NCBI GenBank assembly: GCA_965262745.1
Contig: OZ253558.1
Span: forward strand, 1 to 64,000
Source of the DNA: JAJECS01 sp965262745
GTDB lineage: Bacteria > Chloroflexota > UBA11872
Direction of reading: 5' to 3'
Length of the DNA: 64,000 bases
Translations under genes and position numbers: made by a program
The notes under the pieces: generated by a model
Database searches by the model: none
What the model saw: only the letters and a program-made list of their open reading frames with translations
What the model was told of the DNA's origin: nothing
Part shown: in pieces, positions 47,417-57,335 of the stretch
How the letters are laid out: every line of letters starts with the position of its first letter
Numbering within the stretch: position 1 is the stretch's first letter

Positions 47417-48204
47417 TACCCGGTGCCCCCCGTCTCGATGGCCTCGGTTAGGTACCGCTCTATTCTCTCGCGGTTAGCCGCGAGATTGGAGAACTGCTTC
47501 TCACACACATCACTAAAGCGTGCCAGCACTTTGCGGTTGATCGCCTCTTGATCTTCGAAAACGGCAAGCGAGCGGAACGACACCCCCCATTTCTCGAATT
47601 GGTGGAGCGAGATCGTTGCATCTCGAGTCTTGTGGTCATTGGGCAGCGCGTGCACGAAGAGCGGTCGTTGCCTGCCGTTGACATGGCAGTCGACCGTGTA
47701 GAAACCCTGCGGGTCGTGCTGGGGGTGATGCCAGTCAAAGATCAGGCGGTCTTCCGGCACAAATTCTTCAAATAATGTTCGGAAATCATCCAGGAACGTG
47801 GAGTGAACGCGCTCACGTGACAGGTAGGTCACATCGGTAATCTTGAGAAGAGCCTGGATAAACGAGTAAAGCGCGTCTCCGTACTGTTGGTCCGTTACAT
47901 CCGCAACGAGTTCCCCATCACAATCCTCAACCTGAAAGACTGAAAGTGCGTTGGAGATGATCTTCTGGCGCGTGCCCCGATGTAAGTCTTGCTCATCGAT
48001 ATCATAGGTGAGGTGCATGTAGGTATGCGCCTCATCAGACAGCATCCATTGCTCCCCAATCCGCTTCAACACGATGGACAAGTGATCGCCGTCATCGAAC
48101 CGAAACGGGGTGAAGACGCGGTAGCGATCCGTACCCTCCGCCATAAGCCTAACTTGGGCTGAGACTTTAGCCTGAAAGTCATGCTCGATCATGTCGATGG
48201 ACAT
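47416..48204 (-). CDS. DUF1828/DUF1829 domain protein
   Basis: A 262-residue protein with a DUF1828-like N-terminal half (TPFRFDDGDHLSIVLKRIGE, MLSDEAHTYMHLTYD) and a DUF1829-like C-terminal half (LIFDWHHPQHDPQGFYTVDC, FVHALPNDHKTRDATISLHQ). These domains occur in phage- and defence-associated genes of unknown activity. It overlaps the next gene's GTG start by four bases and follows the small protein by 13 bases, so it is part of the same transcript. Confidence 0.65.
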
Positions 48205-48217
48205 CGCGGCACTTCCT

Positions 48218-48691
48218 TCAGAGGAGAGACAACTGGTCGGCGGGAGGAATCACAAATTCCGCGTCCTCGATCATACTTCGAATTGCTCCTTCAATATCCG
48301 TGTACCTATCGGTAACCGCAGCGTAGCCGTCTTCACGCGAACCAATCTCTTGATATCGCTCGGTCGCCATGTGAATATGGAAGTCGTAAAACTTCTCGCC
48401 CTCAATGTGGTTGGTATGCTCATGGCTCTTGCCGTTGTACCGGCGCAGACGGAATAGTTGATTGGATCTTTGGACTTGCACAGGCAAAATGACCGAGAAA
48501 CTGAGTGGGTTGACGAGGCTTTTCCGAAGAATAAGGCTAAACGCACCTCCTTCGCTGCCTGAGAAGCTCAGCTGCCGTTCCTGGTGACCCCGCTTGGGAC
48601 GCAACTGGGTTAGGAAACGCCAGTTCTCCGGAAGATGTTTTGTCTCCTGGATCAGAGCATCGATCTCACTATCCATGTAGGTTACAGCCAT
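48218..48691 (-). CDS. Uncharacterised small protein, defence operon accessory
   Basis: 157 residues. Conserved-looking stretches are LRPKRGHQERQLSFSGSEGG and LRRYNGKSHEHTNHIEGEKF then YDFHIHMATERYQ. It probably belongs to a DUF family often paired with the DUF1828 protein (from memory, DUF6978), but I could not confirm. There is no signal peptide or transmembrane segment. It lies 13 bases before the DUF1828 gene, both in moderately lower GC DNA. Confidence 0.5.
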   Translation of the reverse strand: MAVTYMDSEIDALIQETKHLPENWRFLTQLRPKRGHQERQLSFSGSEGGAFSLILRKSLVNPLSFSVILPVQVQRSNQLFRLRRYNGKSHEHTNHIEGEKFYDFHIHMATERYQEIGSREDGYAAVTDRYTDIEGAIRSMIEDAEFVIPPADQLSLL

Positions 48692-48820
48692 TTCAATGCA
48701 CCGAGTCGTCCAAGTTTGTCGGCCGCCAGGCGCTCGGCAGGGCGGCGCGTGGCCGGAATTCGCTTGTGAAGTTGCTCTGCACGAGGCGCCCCGGGGCCGT
48801 CTGTCGGCAGGTCTATCACC

Positions 48821-48997
48821 TTACCCCCGCGGTCGTGATTCGCAATGGCCATTCGTTCCGCGCTGCGGCATTGGGCGCCGGACATGCCGGGGAGAACGCG
48901 GATCTCCTCGCAGCAGTTGCCTGGGGACGTTGAGGTCGTGTTCAGCGAAACGCAGCCAGCGAAGCGCTTTCTGGAGGCCGGCCTCAGGCTCGCTCAT
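48821..48997 (-). pseudogene. Broken HEPN-domain partner of the MNT nucleotidyltransferase
   Basis: From ATG 48997 the frame reads MSEPEAGLQKALRWLRFAEH then DLNVPRQLLRGDPRSPRHV, a typical HEPN start. It then leaves the family pattern and stops; one frame over, SGAQCRSAERMAIA resembles the expected AQQAAEKALKA helix. The C-terminal Rx4H-type helix is absent. The ATG overlaps the MNT stop by 14 bases, the usual coupling of such pairs. So the toxin/effector half appears inactivated. Confidence 0.65.
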
Positions 48998-49328
48998 AGA
49001 GCACCGTTCCCTCGCGCAGCGCCGGCCGCAGCACCGTGCCGGTGACATGCCCCCGCTGCGCGATGTGGGCAGGCGTCGTGACGACGATGTCCTTGGCGAT
49101 TGGCAGATCCCCCACGGCGACGCCCATTTCGACCGCGGCCTCGCGCCGGTTCGTGCCGTCCGGCATCACGACAAGCAGGTCCACGTCGCTCCGGTCCTTC
49201 GCGTCGCCCCGCGCCCACGAGCCGAAGAGGAGGATGCGCTCCGGGTCGAACCGGTCGGCGATGCGCTCCACCATCGTCTTGACGATGGTGTCGATATCGG
49301 CTGCGCGCTCGCGGTCGGTGGTGGTCAC
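48984..49328 (-). CDS. MNT-type nucleotidyltransferase (MntA-like)
   Basis: 114 residues with the polymerase-beta-like motif GSWARGDAKDRSDVD (G36-S37-x10-D48-x-D50), the mark of MNT antitoxins that AMPylate their HEPN partner. Located 11 bases after the DUF1156 methylase stop, inside the defence operon, and coupled to the broken HEPN gene downstream. A second, complete pair is at 60277-60943. Confidence 0.8.
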   Translation of the reverse strand: MTTTDRERAADIDTIVKTMVERIADRFDPERILLFGSWARGDAKDRSDVDLLVVMPDGTNRREAAVEMGVAVGDLPIAKDIVVTTPAHIAQRGHVTGTVLRPALREGTVLYERA

Positions 49329-49339
49329 GTCTTGGCTCC

Positions 49340-52240
49340 CTACGCCCCATCAATGGCGAGCGCACCCTGGGTGGCGGTCATCGCGCGCTGCTCCCCGGCG
49401 ATGCGGACGATCTCCGGCCACGATTGGACGAGACCGTTGTACTGGAGTGCATCCGCGGCGCGGCGCTTGCGCTCGCTAATCGTGTAGAGGCGGTAGGCGA
49501 GATCACGGGCGGTCTCGGACTTGCTCCCTATTGTGGCCGCTAGGTTGGCGGCGTCCAGCTCGCTAACCGCCAGAGCGCGGATCAGATGGTGCGTCATTTC
49601 CCAGACGGTGAGCCTCCGATCGACGGCCGGGTCCCAGTCGGGATCGAGTTCGTCCGGTTCCAAGAGCCGCACCGTTCCGCGCCGCGACTCGACGATGCCG
49701 GCTCGCACCAGGCCATCGACGCTCGTGTTCTTTGCCTTGGACAGCGTCTCGGCCACACCATATTCGCCTTCGGTGAAGCCCACCTGTTCGAACCACGCCA
49801 GCGCCCAGCGGCTGTCGGCGTCGAAATCGCCCTCCTGCTCCGCCAGCACCTCGTCGAGCGTGGAGTTGATGAGAGCTAGGGCATCTCGGACGGACATTGG
49901 GCTGCCGTCCGCATTGAGCACTTTTGAATAACGGGTGAACACCGCCATGCTGGGGCCAATCGATGCTTGTGCAAGATCAACCGGAGCAATGTTCATTCGC
50001 CGTAAGTGCGCGAGAGCATTCGGGAATTCGATACGGAGTTCTTCCTGAAACTCACGACGCGTTGCCGAGGGAGCATTCTCCGCGCGTGGCCGACACACCA
50101 GGACAATGCTGGAGGCCAGAGCATTGGCTCCAATTGCGACAGCCCGAGCGCCCCGCTCTGTTCGAAGCGGCCAAGTCCCGCTTATCGAAAGATTGGCACG
50201 AATTGCAGCATCCAGAAATGTTTCCCAGCCAGTACGCCTTGCACCGGACGCGGAGCCCTCTGACTGTTTAAATGCATAGTAGATGATAATCGGAAAAATC
50301 GTGTGCGATTGTCGGGACACGATACTCAGCGCCCGAGTCATTCCGTCAACGAAGAAGGTTTCGGCTATCTTTCTGCTCTCATGTCGATATACTGTACCAA
50401 CAAGCTCTTCGGTCTTAGGGACCGTTAGTGTAGCAAAGAGATCTGGATACACGTCTTGGAGCAACGGTCGCAGCCACACGTAGAAAAAGTCGGACAAGTC
50501 GGCGAAACTGATATTGTCGAAGTATGGTGGATCCGTCTGAATTACGGGTCTGATATTTAACGAAGCTTCAGACGTGCTATCCGCCTGATATGACTTGCCC
50601 AATTCACATTCAGTTGGCAGCTTCTCAAGGGATCTTGCAACTATCTCAGCAATGGATGCAAATGAGAGTCCGTAGTGAAGAGGTGAAGCCTCAGCATAAT
50701 TCCAAGTCATTGGTATTGCGTGTCCCGTAAACATGTGAGATATGTTTTGATTAGCCGAATTCCAAGTACAGAGCGAGTTGCTGTAGTCAGTGAGCTTGCT
50801 GAGCGCAAGACCCAAGTACACACCTATTGCTTCCGCGTAGGCCGTGGCACCCCTGCCACCGTCGCGCAACGGCACGCTGTCATCAACTAGACCACATTCT
50901 GCGGCGTCCAGTTGGACGCGTTGGCGTGCCTCAGAAGCTAACTCGGAAAATGTTGTCAGGGCGACGAGTTGGCGGCTTGAAAAAGCGTCGGCGAAAGTAT
51001 TCATACCATAGAGTGGAAGTTGGTCACGACACTTGCCTACTAGCTCCACGTTGGGAACCCATTTAGGCATTGCTCTCAATGCCGCCGCTTCGTGCTCAGG
51101 TGTAGGCGGCAGAAATATGCGCTCGCGGTTGCCGTCGGCAACAATGGCCATAAGTCGTACATTCATACGACCGGCTTGGCCTTCAGCCTTGATGTAGTCA
51201 CCTGGAATTGGAGTGTCGGATAGTAGGCATCGAAAGTGCGCCCGGCCGCCGACCTTGGTGCCGCTTCGGAAGTGCTTTGGCGGCGTGCCAGTTCTAATTG
51301 TAAAGTGATATGTGGGACCTTCAATTTGAGGCTCGATGTAGGCTTCTTGGCCGCTCCTATCTGAGAGGATGAAGGTGGTAGCCAAGGGAACGTGTATGTC
51401 GACGAGAGCGGGGTTGGGGCTCTTAACTGTTCGCGTCCAAAGCCACGCTTTAGGCGTCAGCGTTAGACTTGTATAGGGCGCTAAAGCAGGCCGCTGCTTA
51501 GCCATTTCTTCAGACACGTAAATCATTGGGTACAGGTTGCCGATGCGCTTTTCAGCCTGGTCTCGCATCCACTTCCCGTAGTAGCGAACGTCCGCCATGA
51601 GTCCCTCGGCTCCGTGCCATGCCCTACTCATCAGCCTCGTTTCGCTGTGAGCCTGGGGATTGACAGGTGGTGCGTCCGCAAACGTCGGCGGAATCTCAAT
51701 CTTGGCTTTGTTGATCAGTACGGCGACAGGATTCAGGTCGGATGCGTGGGACTTCAGACCGAGCCGCTGTGCTTCGAGGGGTATGGCACCGCCACCGGCG
51801 AAGGGATCGTGGAAGTAGGGGAGCACATACGGGTCAAACAGCTCTTCGGCTCGCGGATGATCGGCATTCGCGGTGCAGGCGCGCCGCCAGGATTGCCAGA
51901 TCTCATCGCGCGCGCGCTGTAGTACCTTTTCGTTGGTGGTGTTCTCCCACTTCACCAAGTCCTCTATGATTCGAAAGAGGCGTTGACGTTCCCGCTCCTG
52001 GGCCCGATCAGTTGGGAAAAGGTGAGGATTGGCAGATGGATCGTCCACCATCTGGGCGAAGATTAGGCCCCGTGCACCCAGGAGAGGCTTTGGCGACCAC
52101 CAGTGGTGGACAGCTCGGGGATGTGCCTTGAGAAACGGGTTGTTTTTCTCGCCAGCCGCCGCTTTATTGATGTGATCTAGGGGCAGAGCGACTTCTACGA
52201 GCTTCTTCGTAGCGACGATAGGCGACACTTGCTGAGTCAT
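49340..52240 (-). CDS. DUF1156 adenine-specific DNA methyltransferase
   Basis: A 966-residue methylase. The start has HHWWSPKPLLGARG, a DUF1156 hallmark, motif I DPFAGGGAIPLEAQRLG begins at D145, and the catalytic DPPY (TDPPYFDNISFADLSDFFYV) is near 567. In DISARM-related loci this enzyme marks host DNA. Its ATG overlaps the helicase stop (ATGA), and the MNT gene follows 11 bases after its stop, so it is mid-operon. The 50.2-51.6 kb part has lower GC than the flanks, suggesting a separate origin of this gene's core. Confidence 0.88.
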   Translation of the reverse strand: MTQQVSPIVATKKLVEVALPLDHINKAAAGEKNNPFLKAHPRAVHHWWSPKPLLGARGLIFAQMVDDPSANPHLFPTDRAQERERQRLFRIIEDLVKWENTTNEKVLQRARDEIWQSWRRACTANADHPRAEELFDPYVLPYFHDPFAGGGAIPLEAQRLGLKSHASDLNPVAVLINKAKIEIPPTFADAPPVNPQAHSETRLMSRAWHGAEGLMADVRYYGKWMRDQAEKRIGNLYPMIYVSEEMAKQRPALAPYTSLTLTPKAWLWTRTVKSPNPALVDIHVPLATTFILSDRSGQEAYIEPQIEGPTYHFTIRTGTPPKHFRSGTKVGGRAHFRCLLSDTPIPGDYIKAEGQAGRMNVRLMAIVADGNRERIFLPPTPEHEAAALRAMPKWVPNVELVGKCRDQLPLYGMNTFADAFSSRQLVALTTFSELASEARQRVQLDAAECGLVDDSVPLRDGGRGATAYAEAIGVYLGLALSKLTDYSNSLCTWNSANQNISHMFTGHAIPMTWNYAEASPLHYGLSFASIAEIVARSLEKLPTECELGKSYQADSTSEASLNIRPVIQTDPPYFDNISFADLSDFFYVWLRPLLQDVYPDLFATLTVPKTEELVGTVYRHESRKIAETFFVDGMTRALSIVSRQSHTIFPIIIYYAFKQSEGSASGARRTGWETFLDAAIRANLSISGTWPLRTERGARAVAIGANALASSIVLVCRPRAENAPSATRREFQEELRIEFPNALAHLRRMNIAPVDLAQASIGPSMAVFTRYSKVLNADGSPMSVRDALALINSTLDEVLAEQEGDFDADSRWALAWFEQVGFTEGEYGVAETLSKAKNTSVDGLVRAGIVESRRGTVRLLEPDELDPDWDPAVDRRLTVWEMTHHLIRALAVSELDAANLAATIGSKSETARDLAYRLYTISERKRRAADALQYNGLVQSWPEIVRIAGEQRAMTATQGALAIDGA

Positions 52241-55200
52241 GACGGTGTCTCGGATCGGGTGAGCAATTCCGAGAAGTCGTAGTTGACGCTGGTGGCGCCG
52301 AAGTCTGGCTCGCGGCGGAAAGGGCGGCGGAGGTAGCGCACGCGGTGATCGCCGTCCTCAAGAAACTCAACCAGCGCCAGGATGAAACTGTCCGGCATGT
52401 TGAGCGAATAGAGGATCTCGTTCTTGGTGACGGTTACCGTAGCAGCGCCGGCAACACGGCCCTTGACCTCGATGAAGCGCAGCCCATGTCCGCCGCGCGG
52501 GTCTCGGCTCTCGATGTCGTAGCCCAGCCGCTCGAACTCGCGGTCGACCGGATCGAAGCCAAGCCCGCGCTCGATCTCCATCACGATACGGCGTGCCTCA
52601 GCGGCGACAGCCTGCCGGTCCGGCGGCAAGACGGACGACGGCCGGCCGGTGATGGTGGCGATTAGGCCGACCGGAACCACCATCATCCCGCCGAGCACCA
52701 CGGGGGGCCGCGCCGAAATCTGTGCCTCGCGATCGAGCTCGCCGAGGCGCCGCTTAAGCCGCTCGTCCAGATCATTGGCGCGACGCCGTGCCTCCCGCGC
52801 ATTGAGGCGGGCGTTGGGCTTGCCGGCGGCTTCCTGGTCCGTGAGCACGGACGCCTGGTGGTCCCAGTAGTTGATCTCCTTGGCCAGCCGATCGTGCACC
52901 GCGGCGCGCGTCTTGGCGATCCAAGCGACGCGGCGACCACGAACCTCAGCATCGTGTTTCGGTACGACCTCAGCGATCAGGTGATTCATCGCCCGCTGTT
53001 CAATCTCCCGGGTGATCCACGCGCACTCGGGCCGCGACAGGAAGGCGTCGACGTCAGGCTCGTCGTCGCGCAGCGGGCGGAAGTCGAGGTACGGCGCGTA
53101 CTGCATGTGGCGCCCATTGCCTTCAGCATCCAGCTCGACGTAGAGCATCCGCTTGGAGATTGTGCGTTGCTCACCGGAAGGCAGCTGGCTGGCGTCCTGG
53201 ATCGCATGCTCGGCGTAGAAGAGCACCCGCGGCTCGGTGCCCGGATCGCGGTCGTCGACGAGGATGGCACCGCGCCGCAGTAGGTCGCGGTGGCGCTCGA
53301 GGGTCAGGTCGAGGGTCGCGTCGAGCAGCGGGTGGCCGGGGCAGATGAAGGCCGCGAGCGGTTGCCCGTGCGGCGTGATGAGGTCCTTCTCGAAGACCAC
53401 GCGCTCGTAGCGCTGGAGCACCGGTTGGCTCACGCCGATGACTCGGTCGCGGTTACGGATGGGCGCGGGCACGTGCCGGATCTCGTAGCGCCGCGGCTCG
53501 CGCTCCCGCAGGGTTCCGCCCAGCAACTTGAAGGCCTCGCGGAAGAACTCTTCGATGTAGTGCGGCTGGAGCCGTCGGGCCTGCGCGCGCTCCATATCCT
53601 CGCGCACCGTCGCCACGCGGCTGGTGTCCATCAGCTCCGTAGCCAGTGCGCGCTCGTCCATCAGCTCTTCGAGGCTGGGGCGATCGACCGCCTCATCGAT
53701 GGCCTGAGTCAGCCGGGCGCGGACCTCGGGCTGCTCGCCGTAGCGGATGGCCTGGATCAGCAGATCGCGTAACGGCTTCCCCTCGAACTGGAGCTTGCCC
53801 AGCACGTCGAACACCTGCCCGCCCAGCGCCCGGCGCGCTTCCTCGATCTTCTCCAGCAGCTTGCGATAGACATCGCCCTCGCGGGTCTCCTGGGCGACCA
53901 GGTTCCAGAGATGGCAGACCTCGGTTTGGCCGATGCGGTGGATGCGCCCGAAGCGTTGCTCCAGCCGGTTGGGGTTCCACGGCAGGTCGTAGTTCACCAT
54001 GAGGTGGGCGCGTTGGAGGTTGATGCCCTCGCTGGCGGCGTCGGTGGCCAGCAAGACCTGGACCGTGATGTCGTGGAGGAAGCGCTCCTGGGCCTTGCGG
54101 CGCTCCTCGCGCCCCAAGCCACCGTGGATGACGGCCACCGCGTCGCTCCGACCGAGCAGCCGGTTGGCGATGTTGTCGTAGAGGTAGTTCAGGGTGTCGC
54201 GGTGCTCGGTGAAGATCACGATCTTCTGGTTGGGGGAAGGTTTGGGCGGATCGATCTGGCCCGCGCCATAGGGCACCTCCGGCTCCGCGGCGCGCGGCGC
54301 ATGCTCGTCAAGGGTCAGCACGTCCTTGAGCACCGTGGCGAGTTCATGCCACTTGGTGTCGCCAGTGCGTCTCGCCTCCGTTGCGAGGCCCTGGAGCCGC
54401 TGGAGGATGCCGATCTCCGCCTCCAGCTCCGTGACCGTGCGCGCCGCGGTCGCCTGGTCGAGGATTTCCTCGCCGACCGCCTCAAGCTCGTCCTCCGGGG
54501 CGTCGTCGAGGTCCTCGAGGTCGTCGGCATCGAGCAGCGGCATCCCGTGGTCGAGCGGCGCCGCACCGCGTTGCATCAGCTTGACCTCCTGCAGCCGGCT
54601 TTCCAGGCGTTCGCGCCGGCGCCGCAGCGACTGGTAGATGGCCTCGGGAGAGGAGGCCAGGCGGCGCTGCAGGATGGTCAGGGCGAACCCGATCGTTCCG
54701 GCGCGCCGGTCGTTCTGCAGCGCCTCGGCCCGGTTGAACTCTTCGCGGACGTAGTCGGTGACCGCGCGGTACAGGCGAGCTTCGGCGTCGGTCAGCTTGT
54801 AGGGGACGGTGTAGGCGATGCGCTCCGGGAACAGGGGACGCCCGTCGAACTTGAGAAGCTTCTCTTTGACCATCCGACGCATGAGGTCGGACACGTCGAC
54901 CTGGTGGACGCCGTCGCGGAAGCGGCCCTCGAAGCGATCGCCGTCGAGGAGGGCCAGGAAGAGCTGAAAGTCGGCCTCCTTGCCGTTGTGGGGCGTGGCG
55001 GTCATCAGCAGGAAGTGGCGCGTGAGTCCCGACAGCAGCTGGCCAAGCCGGTGGCGCTTCGTATAGCGAACCTCGCCGCCGAAGAACGTGGCGGAGAGCT
55101 TGTGGGCCTCGTCGCAGACGACGAGGTCCCACCGACATTCCGGCGCGCGGAGCTTGGCCTGCACGTCCTCGTCCCGCGCGAGCTTGTCGAGCCGGGCAAT

Positions 55201-55896
55201 GGCCAGATCGTTTTCCAGGAACCAGTTGCCAGTGCGGGCGGCTTCGAGCTTGTCGTTGGTGACGATATCGAAGGGGAGCTGGAACTTGCGCGACAACTCG
55301 TCCTGCCACTGCTCGACCAAGCTGCCGGGACAGACGATGAGGCAGCGTTTCAGGTCGCCTCGGGCTATGAGCTCCTTGATGAGCAATCCGGCCATGATCG
55401 TCTTGCCGGCACCGGGATCGTCGGCCAGCAGGAAGCGGAGCGGCTGCCGGGGCAACATGGCCTCGTAGACGGCGGTGATCTGGTGGGGCAGCGGTTCAAC
55501 CAGGGAGGTATGGACGGCGAGCACCGGGTCGAACAGGTGGGCAAGTCGAATGCGCTGAGCCTCGGAAACGAGCCGGAAGAGCGCGCCATCGCCGTCGAAG
55601 CTCCAGGGGCGGCCGGCTTCGACCACTTCGAGGCGCGGCTCGTCGTGGCGGTAGAGAAGCTCGTTGGCGATGCGCCCGGCGGCATCCTTGTAGGTGAGTT
55701 CAAGGGCGTCCGAGCCGTACCACTGGACGTTAACGACCGTGACGATCCCGTCAGGCGCGATGCCGCGGATGCTGGCCGACGGTTGGAGGTCCTCGAGCGC
55801 GGCCAAATCGACGCTCCTGCTGTGCCTGGGGAGATAGAAAAGGGTACTCGCTGGCGGGCGGCTGGTGTGCCGAGATCTAGAGACGACTCTCAACAC
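52237..55896 (-). CDS. SNF2-type helicase with C-terminal DUF3883 (DrmD-like)
   Basis: A 1219-residue SF2 translocase: Walker A DDPGAGKTIMAG (GAGKT 162-166), DEAH at 262-265, MTATPHNGKE, and motif VI RFGRIHRIGQ near 650. A DUF3883 nuclease-like domain lies at about 1120-1190 (DIESRDPRGGHGLRFIEVKG). This layout is that of DISARM class 1 DrmD and related helicases. It is the first gene of the defence operon and overlaps the methylase by four bases. The ATG at 55896 is the longest start; the first 30 residues may not be translated. Confidence 0.87.
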   Translation of the reverse strand: MLRVVSRSRHTSRPPASTLFYLPRHSRSVDLAALEDLQPSASIRGIAPDGIVTVVNVQWYGSDALELTYKDAAGRIANELLYRHDEPRLEVVEAGRPWSFDGDGALFRLVSEAQRIRLAHLFDPVLAVHTSLVEPLPHQITAVYEAMLPRQPLRFLLADDPGAGKTIMAGLLIKELIARGDLKRCLIVCPGSLVEQWQDELSRKFQLPFDIVTNDKLEAARTGNWFLENDLAIARLDKLARDEDVQAKLRAPECRWDLVVCDEAHKLSATFFGGEVRYTKRHRLGQLLSGLTRHFLLMTATPHNGKEADFQLFLALLDGDRFEGRFRDGVHQVDVSDLMRRMVKEKLLKFDGRPLFPERIAYTVPYKLTDAEARLYRAVTDYVREEFNRAEALQNDRRAGTIGFALTILQRRLASSPEAIYQSLRRRRERLESRLQEVKLMQRGAAPLDHGMPLLDADDLEDLDDAPEDELEAVGEEILDQATAARTVTELEAEIGILQRLQGLATEARRTGDTKWHELATVLKDVLTLDEHAPRAAEPEVPYGAGQIDPPKPSPNQKIVIFTEHRDTLNYLYDNIANRLLGRSDAVAVIHGGLGREERRKAQERFLHDITVQVLLATDAASEGINLQRAHLMVNYDLPWNPNRLEQRFGRIHRIGQTEVCHLWNLVAQETREGDVYRKLLEKIEEARRALGGQVFDVLGKLQFEGKPLRDLLIQAIRYGEQPEVRARLTQAIDEAVDRPSLEELMDERALATELMDTSRVATVREDMERAQARRLQPHYIEEFFREAFKLLGGTLREREPRRYEIRHVPAPIRNRDRVIGVSQPVLQRYERVVFEKDLITPHGQPLAAFICPGHPLLDATLDLTLERHRDLLRRGAILVDDRDPGTEPRVLFYAEHAIQDASQLPSGEQRTISKRMLYVELDAEGNGRHMQYAPYLDFRPLRDDEPDVDAFLSRPECAWITREIEQRAMNHLIAEVVPKHDAEVRGRRVAWIAKTRAAVHDRLAKEINYWDHQASVLTDQEAAGKPNARLNAREARRRANDLDERLKRRLGELDREAQISARPPVVLGGMMVVPVGLIATITGRPSSVLPPDRQAVAAEARRIVMEIERGLGFDPVDREFERLGYDIESRDPRGGHGLRFIEVKGRVAGAATVTVTKNEILYSLNMPDSFILALVEFLEDGDHRVRYLRRPFRREPDFGATSVNYDFSELLTRSETPS

Positions 55897-56453
55897 ATGG
55901 TCGACGGGGCGTGGTCCCGGCGGTAGGTCGGTGACGGCATCTGAGGAAATAGAAGCTGACGTGTGCTGATGCTCTGGACCCCGGCGTCGAACCTAATCCT
56001 CAGCTGACGATCGAAGCACCCGGTCAAACCGCGCTGCAGCAGCCGATTCACCGAGCGTGCTTACGGAATCCTGGATTTCGGCAGGCTGAGGATCCGGACA
56101 TGATTGTCCTGCACTGAGCGAACAGGCCACTCAATGTCCCCGGCGGTTGTGGCCGCTGGCGACGCTGGACCGGATTCACTAGGAAGCGTTTGCCCTGACG
56201 AGCGTCTGGCCGGCCCTACGCAGCGAGTTTTGATCTCGCGGCCGGTGGCATCGGACGGAGGCTGGGTGTCCCTCGACCGTCGCCATCTATGTCGTCATGT
56301 CTCTCGTCTCGCGGCCCTATATCGTCGTCTCGTTAGACTGACATTCCTTAGCCTCTGGAACCTGGAGCGTCAAGACACGTCCCCACATTTTCCGACAAAA
56401 GTGCCTTTGTCGTCTCGTGGACCTCTTATAGTGATTCCTCTTTTGTCATCACT
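55897..56453. other. Intergenic region upstream of the defence operon and of the replication-relaxation gene
   Basis: 557 bases between divergent genes. No protein-coding or RNA gene is recognised. It should hold the promoters of both transcripts; only the site at 56394-56432 stood out. Confidence 0.5.
56394..56432 (+). promoter_or_regulatory. Possible operator and -10 element before the replication-relaxation gene
   Basis: GACAAA-AGTGCC-TTTGTC is a 6-bp inverted repeat, followed by TATAGT at 56427 with no good -35 at the usual spacing. The gene starts about 20 bases later. Weak evidence; the operator idea is inference. Confidence 0.25.
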
Positions 56454-57335
56454 ATGACGTGGTGGGCCCCCCGCCAGGCCCAGGTGCTGCGCCTGCTGCG
56501 CGCGCACCGCTTCATGGACGCCGCGCAGGTCCATCGGGTGATCTTCCACCCGGTGAGCCTGCGGTCCTGCCAGCGCGGCTTGACCATGCTCTATCACCAG
56601 GGCCTTCTCGTTCGTGTGCAACCTTCGCGTGGAGGCCTCGGTGGTGGCAGCAGCGGCTACGTCTACGGCCTTTCAGCTAAGGGCGCCGACGTGCTGGAAG
56701 CGATTGACGACGTGCCGCGCAAGCAGATCCCCTACGTGCGGGATCCCGAGACGCTCACGCCCGAGCGGGTGAGGCATCAGCTGGATGTCAACCGCTGCTT
56801 CATTGCCCTCTGGCGAGCCCTGGAGGCCGCCGACGGCCACGGGCTCGAGCGCTGGAACTCCGACCCACATCTGCGGATGCGGTACCAGTTGGCTGGGCGC
56901 TGGCAGGTCATCCACCCGGATGGCCTGGCGCAAGTGCGCAGCCCGATCGGCGATCACTGGCTGTTCTTCGAGATCGACCGCGGCACCAACGAGTTGCGCC
57001 GCTACAGGACCAAGGTGAGCCGCTACGCCCGATTCTGGGACTCGGGCACCTGGCGCTCGGAGTTCCCGGTGTTTCCCGAGCTGCGCATCGTGACGAGCCG
57101 GCAGTCCCGCGTGGCGCGGCTGGTCGACGCCGCCGAGGCCGGTGTTCGTGGACTCCTCCACCTGGATAGTCGAGCGGTGAGCCAGGCATTGCGGGTTGCG
57201 GTGGCCTGGGCGCCGGCCTTCCTGGCCGATCCACTGGGACCGGTCTGGGAGCCCACGTTCAGCGAGGTCCCAATCCGGCAGAATCTATGGCGCGATCCAT
57301 TGAGAGAGCAACAGGTCGACGACGGCGTCTGGTAG
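56454..57335 (+). CDS. Replication-relaxation family protein
   Basis: A 293-residue protein: winged-helix N-terminal half (RQAQVLRLLRAHRFMDAAQV, YHQGLLVRVQPSRGGLGGG, YVYGLSAKGADVLE) then a nuclease-like C-terminal half (HPDGLAQVRSPIGDHWLFFE, IDRGTNELRRYRTKVSRYA). The second part resembles the restriction-type fold in Replic_Relax proteins (D...E-x-D pattern). Members are encoded on plasmids and integrative elements. A truncated homologue is at 59380-59725. Confidence 0.8.
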   Translation: MTWWAPRQAQVLRLLRAHRFMDAAQVHRVIFHPVSLRSCQRGLTMLYHQGLLVRVQPSRGGLGGGSSGYVYGLSAKGADVLEAIDDVPRKQIPYVRDPETLTPERVRHQLDVNRCFIALWRALEAADGHGLERWNSDPHLRMRYQLAGRWQVIHPDGLAQVRSPIGDHWLFFEIDRGTNELRRYRTKVSRYARFWDSGTWRSEFPVFPELRIVTSRQSRVARLVDAAEAGVRGLLHLDSRAVSQALRVAVAWAPAFLADPLGPVWEPTFSEVPIRQNLWRDPLREQQVDDGVW

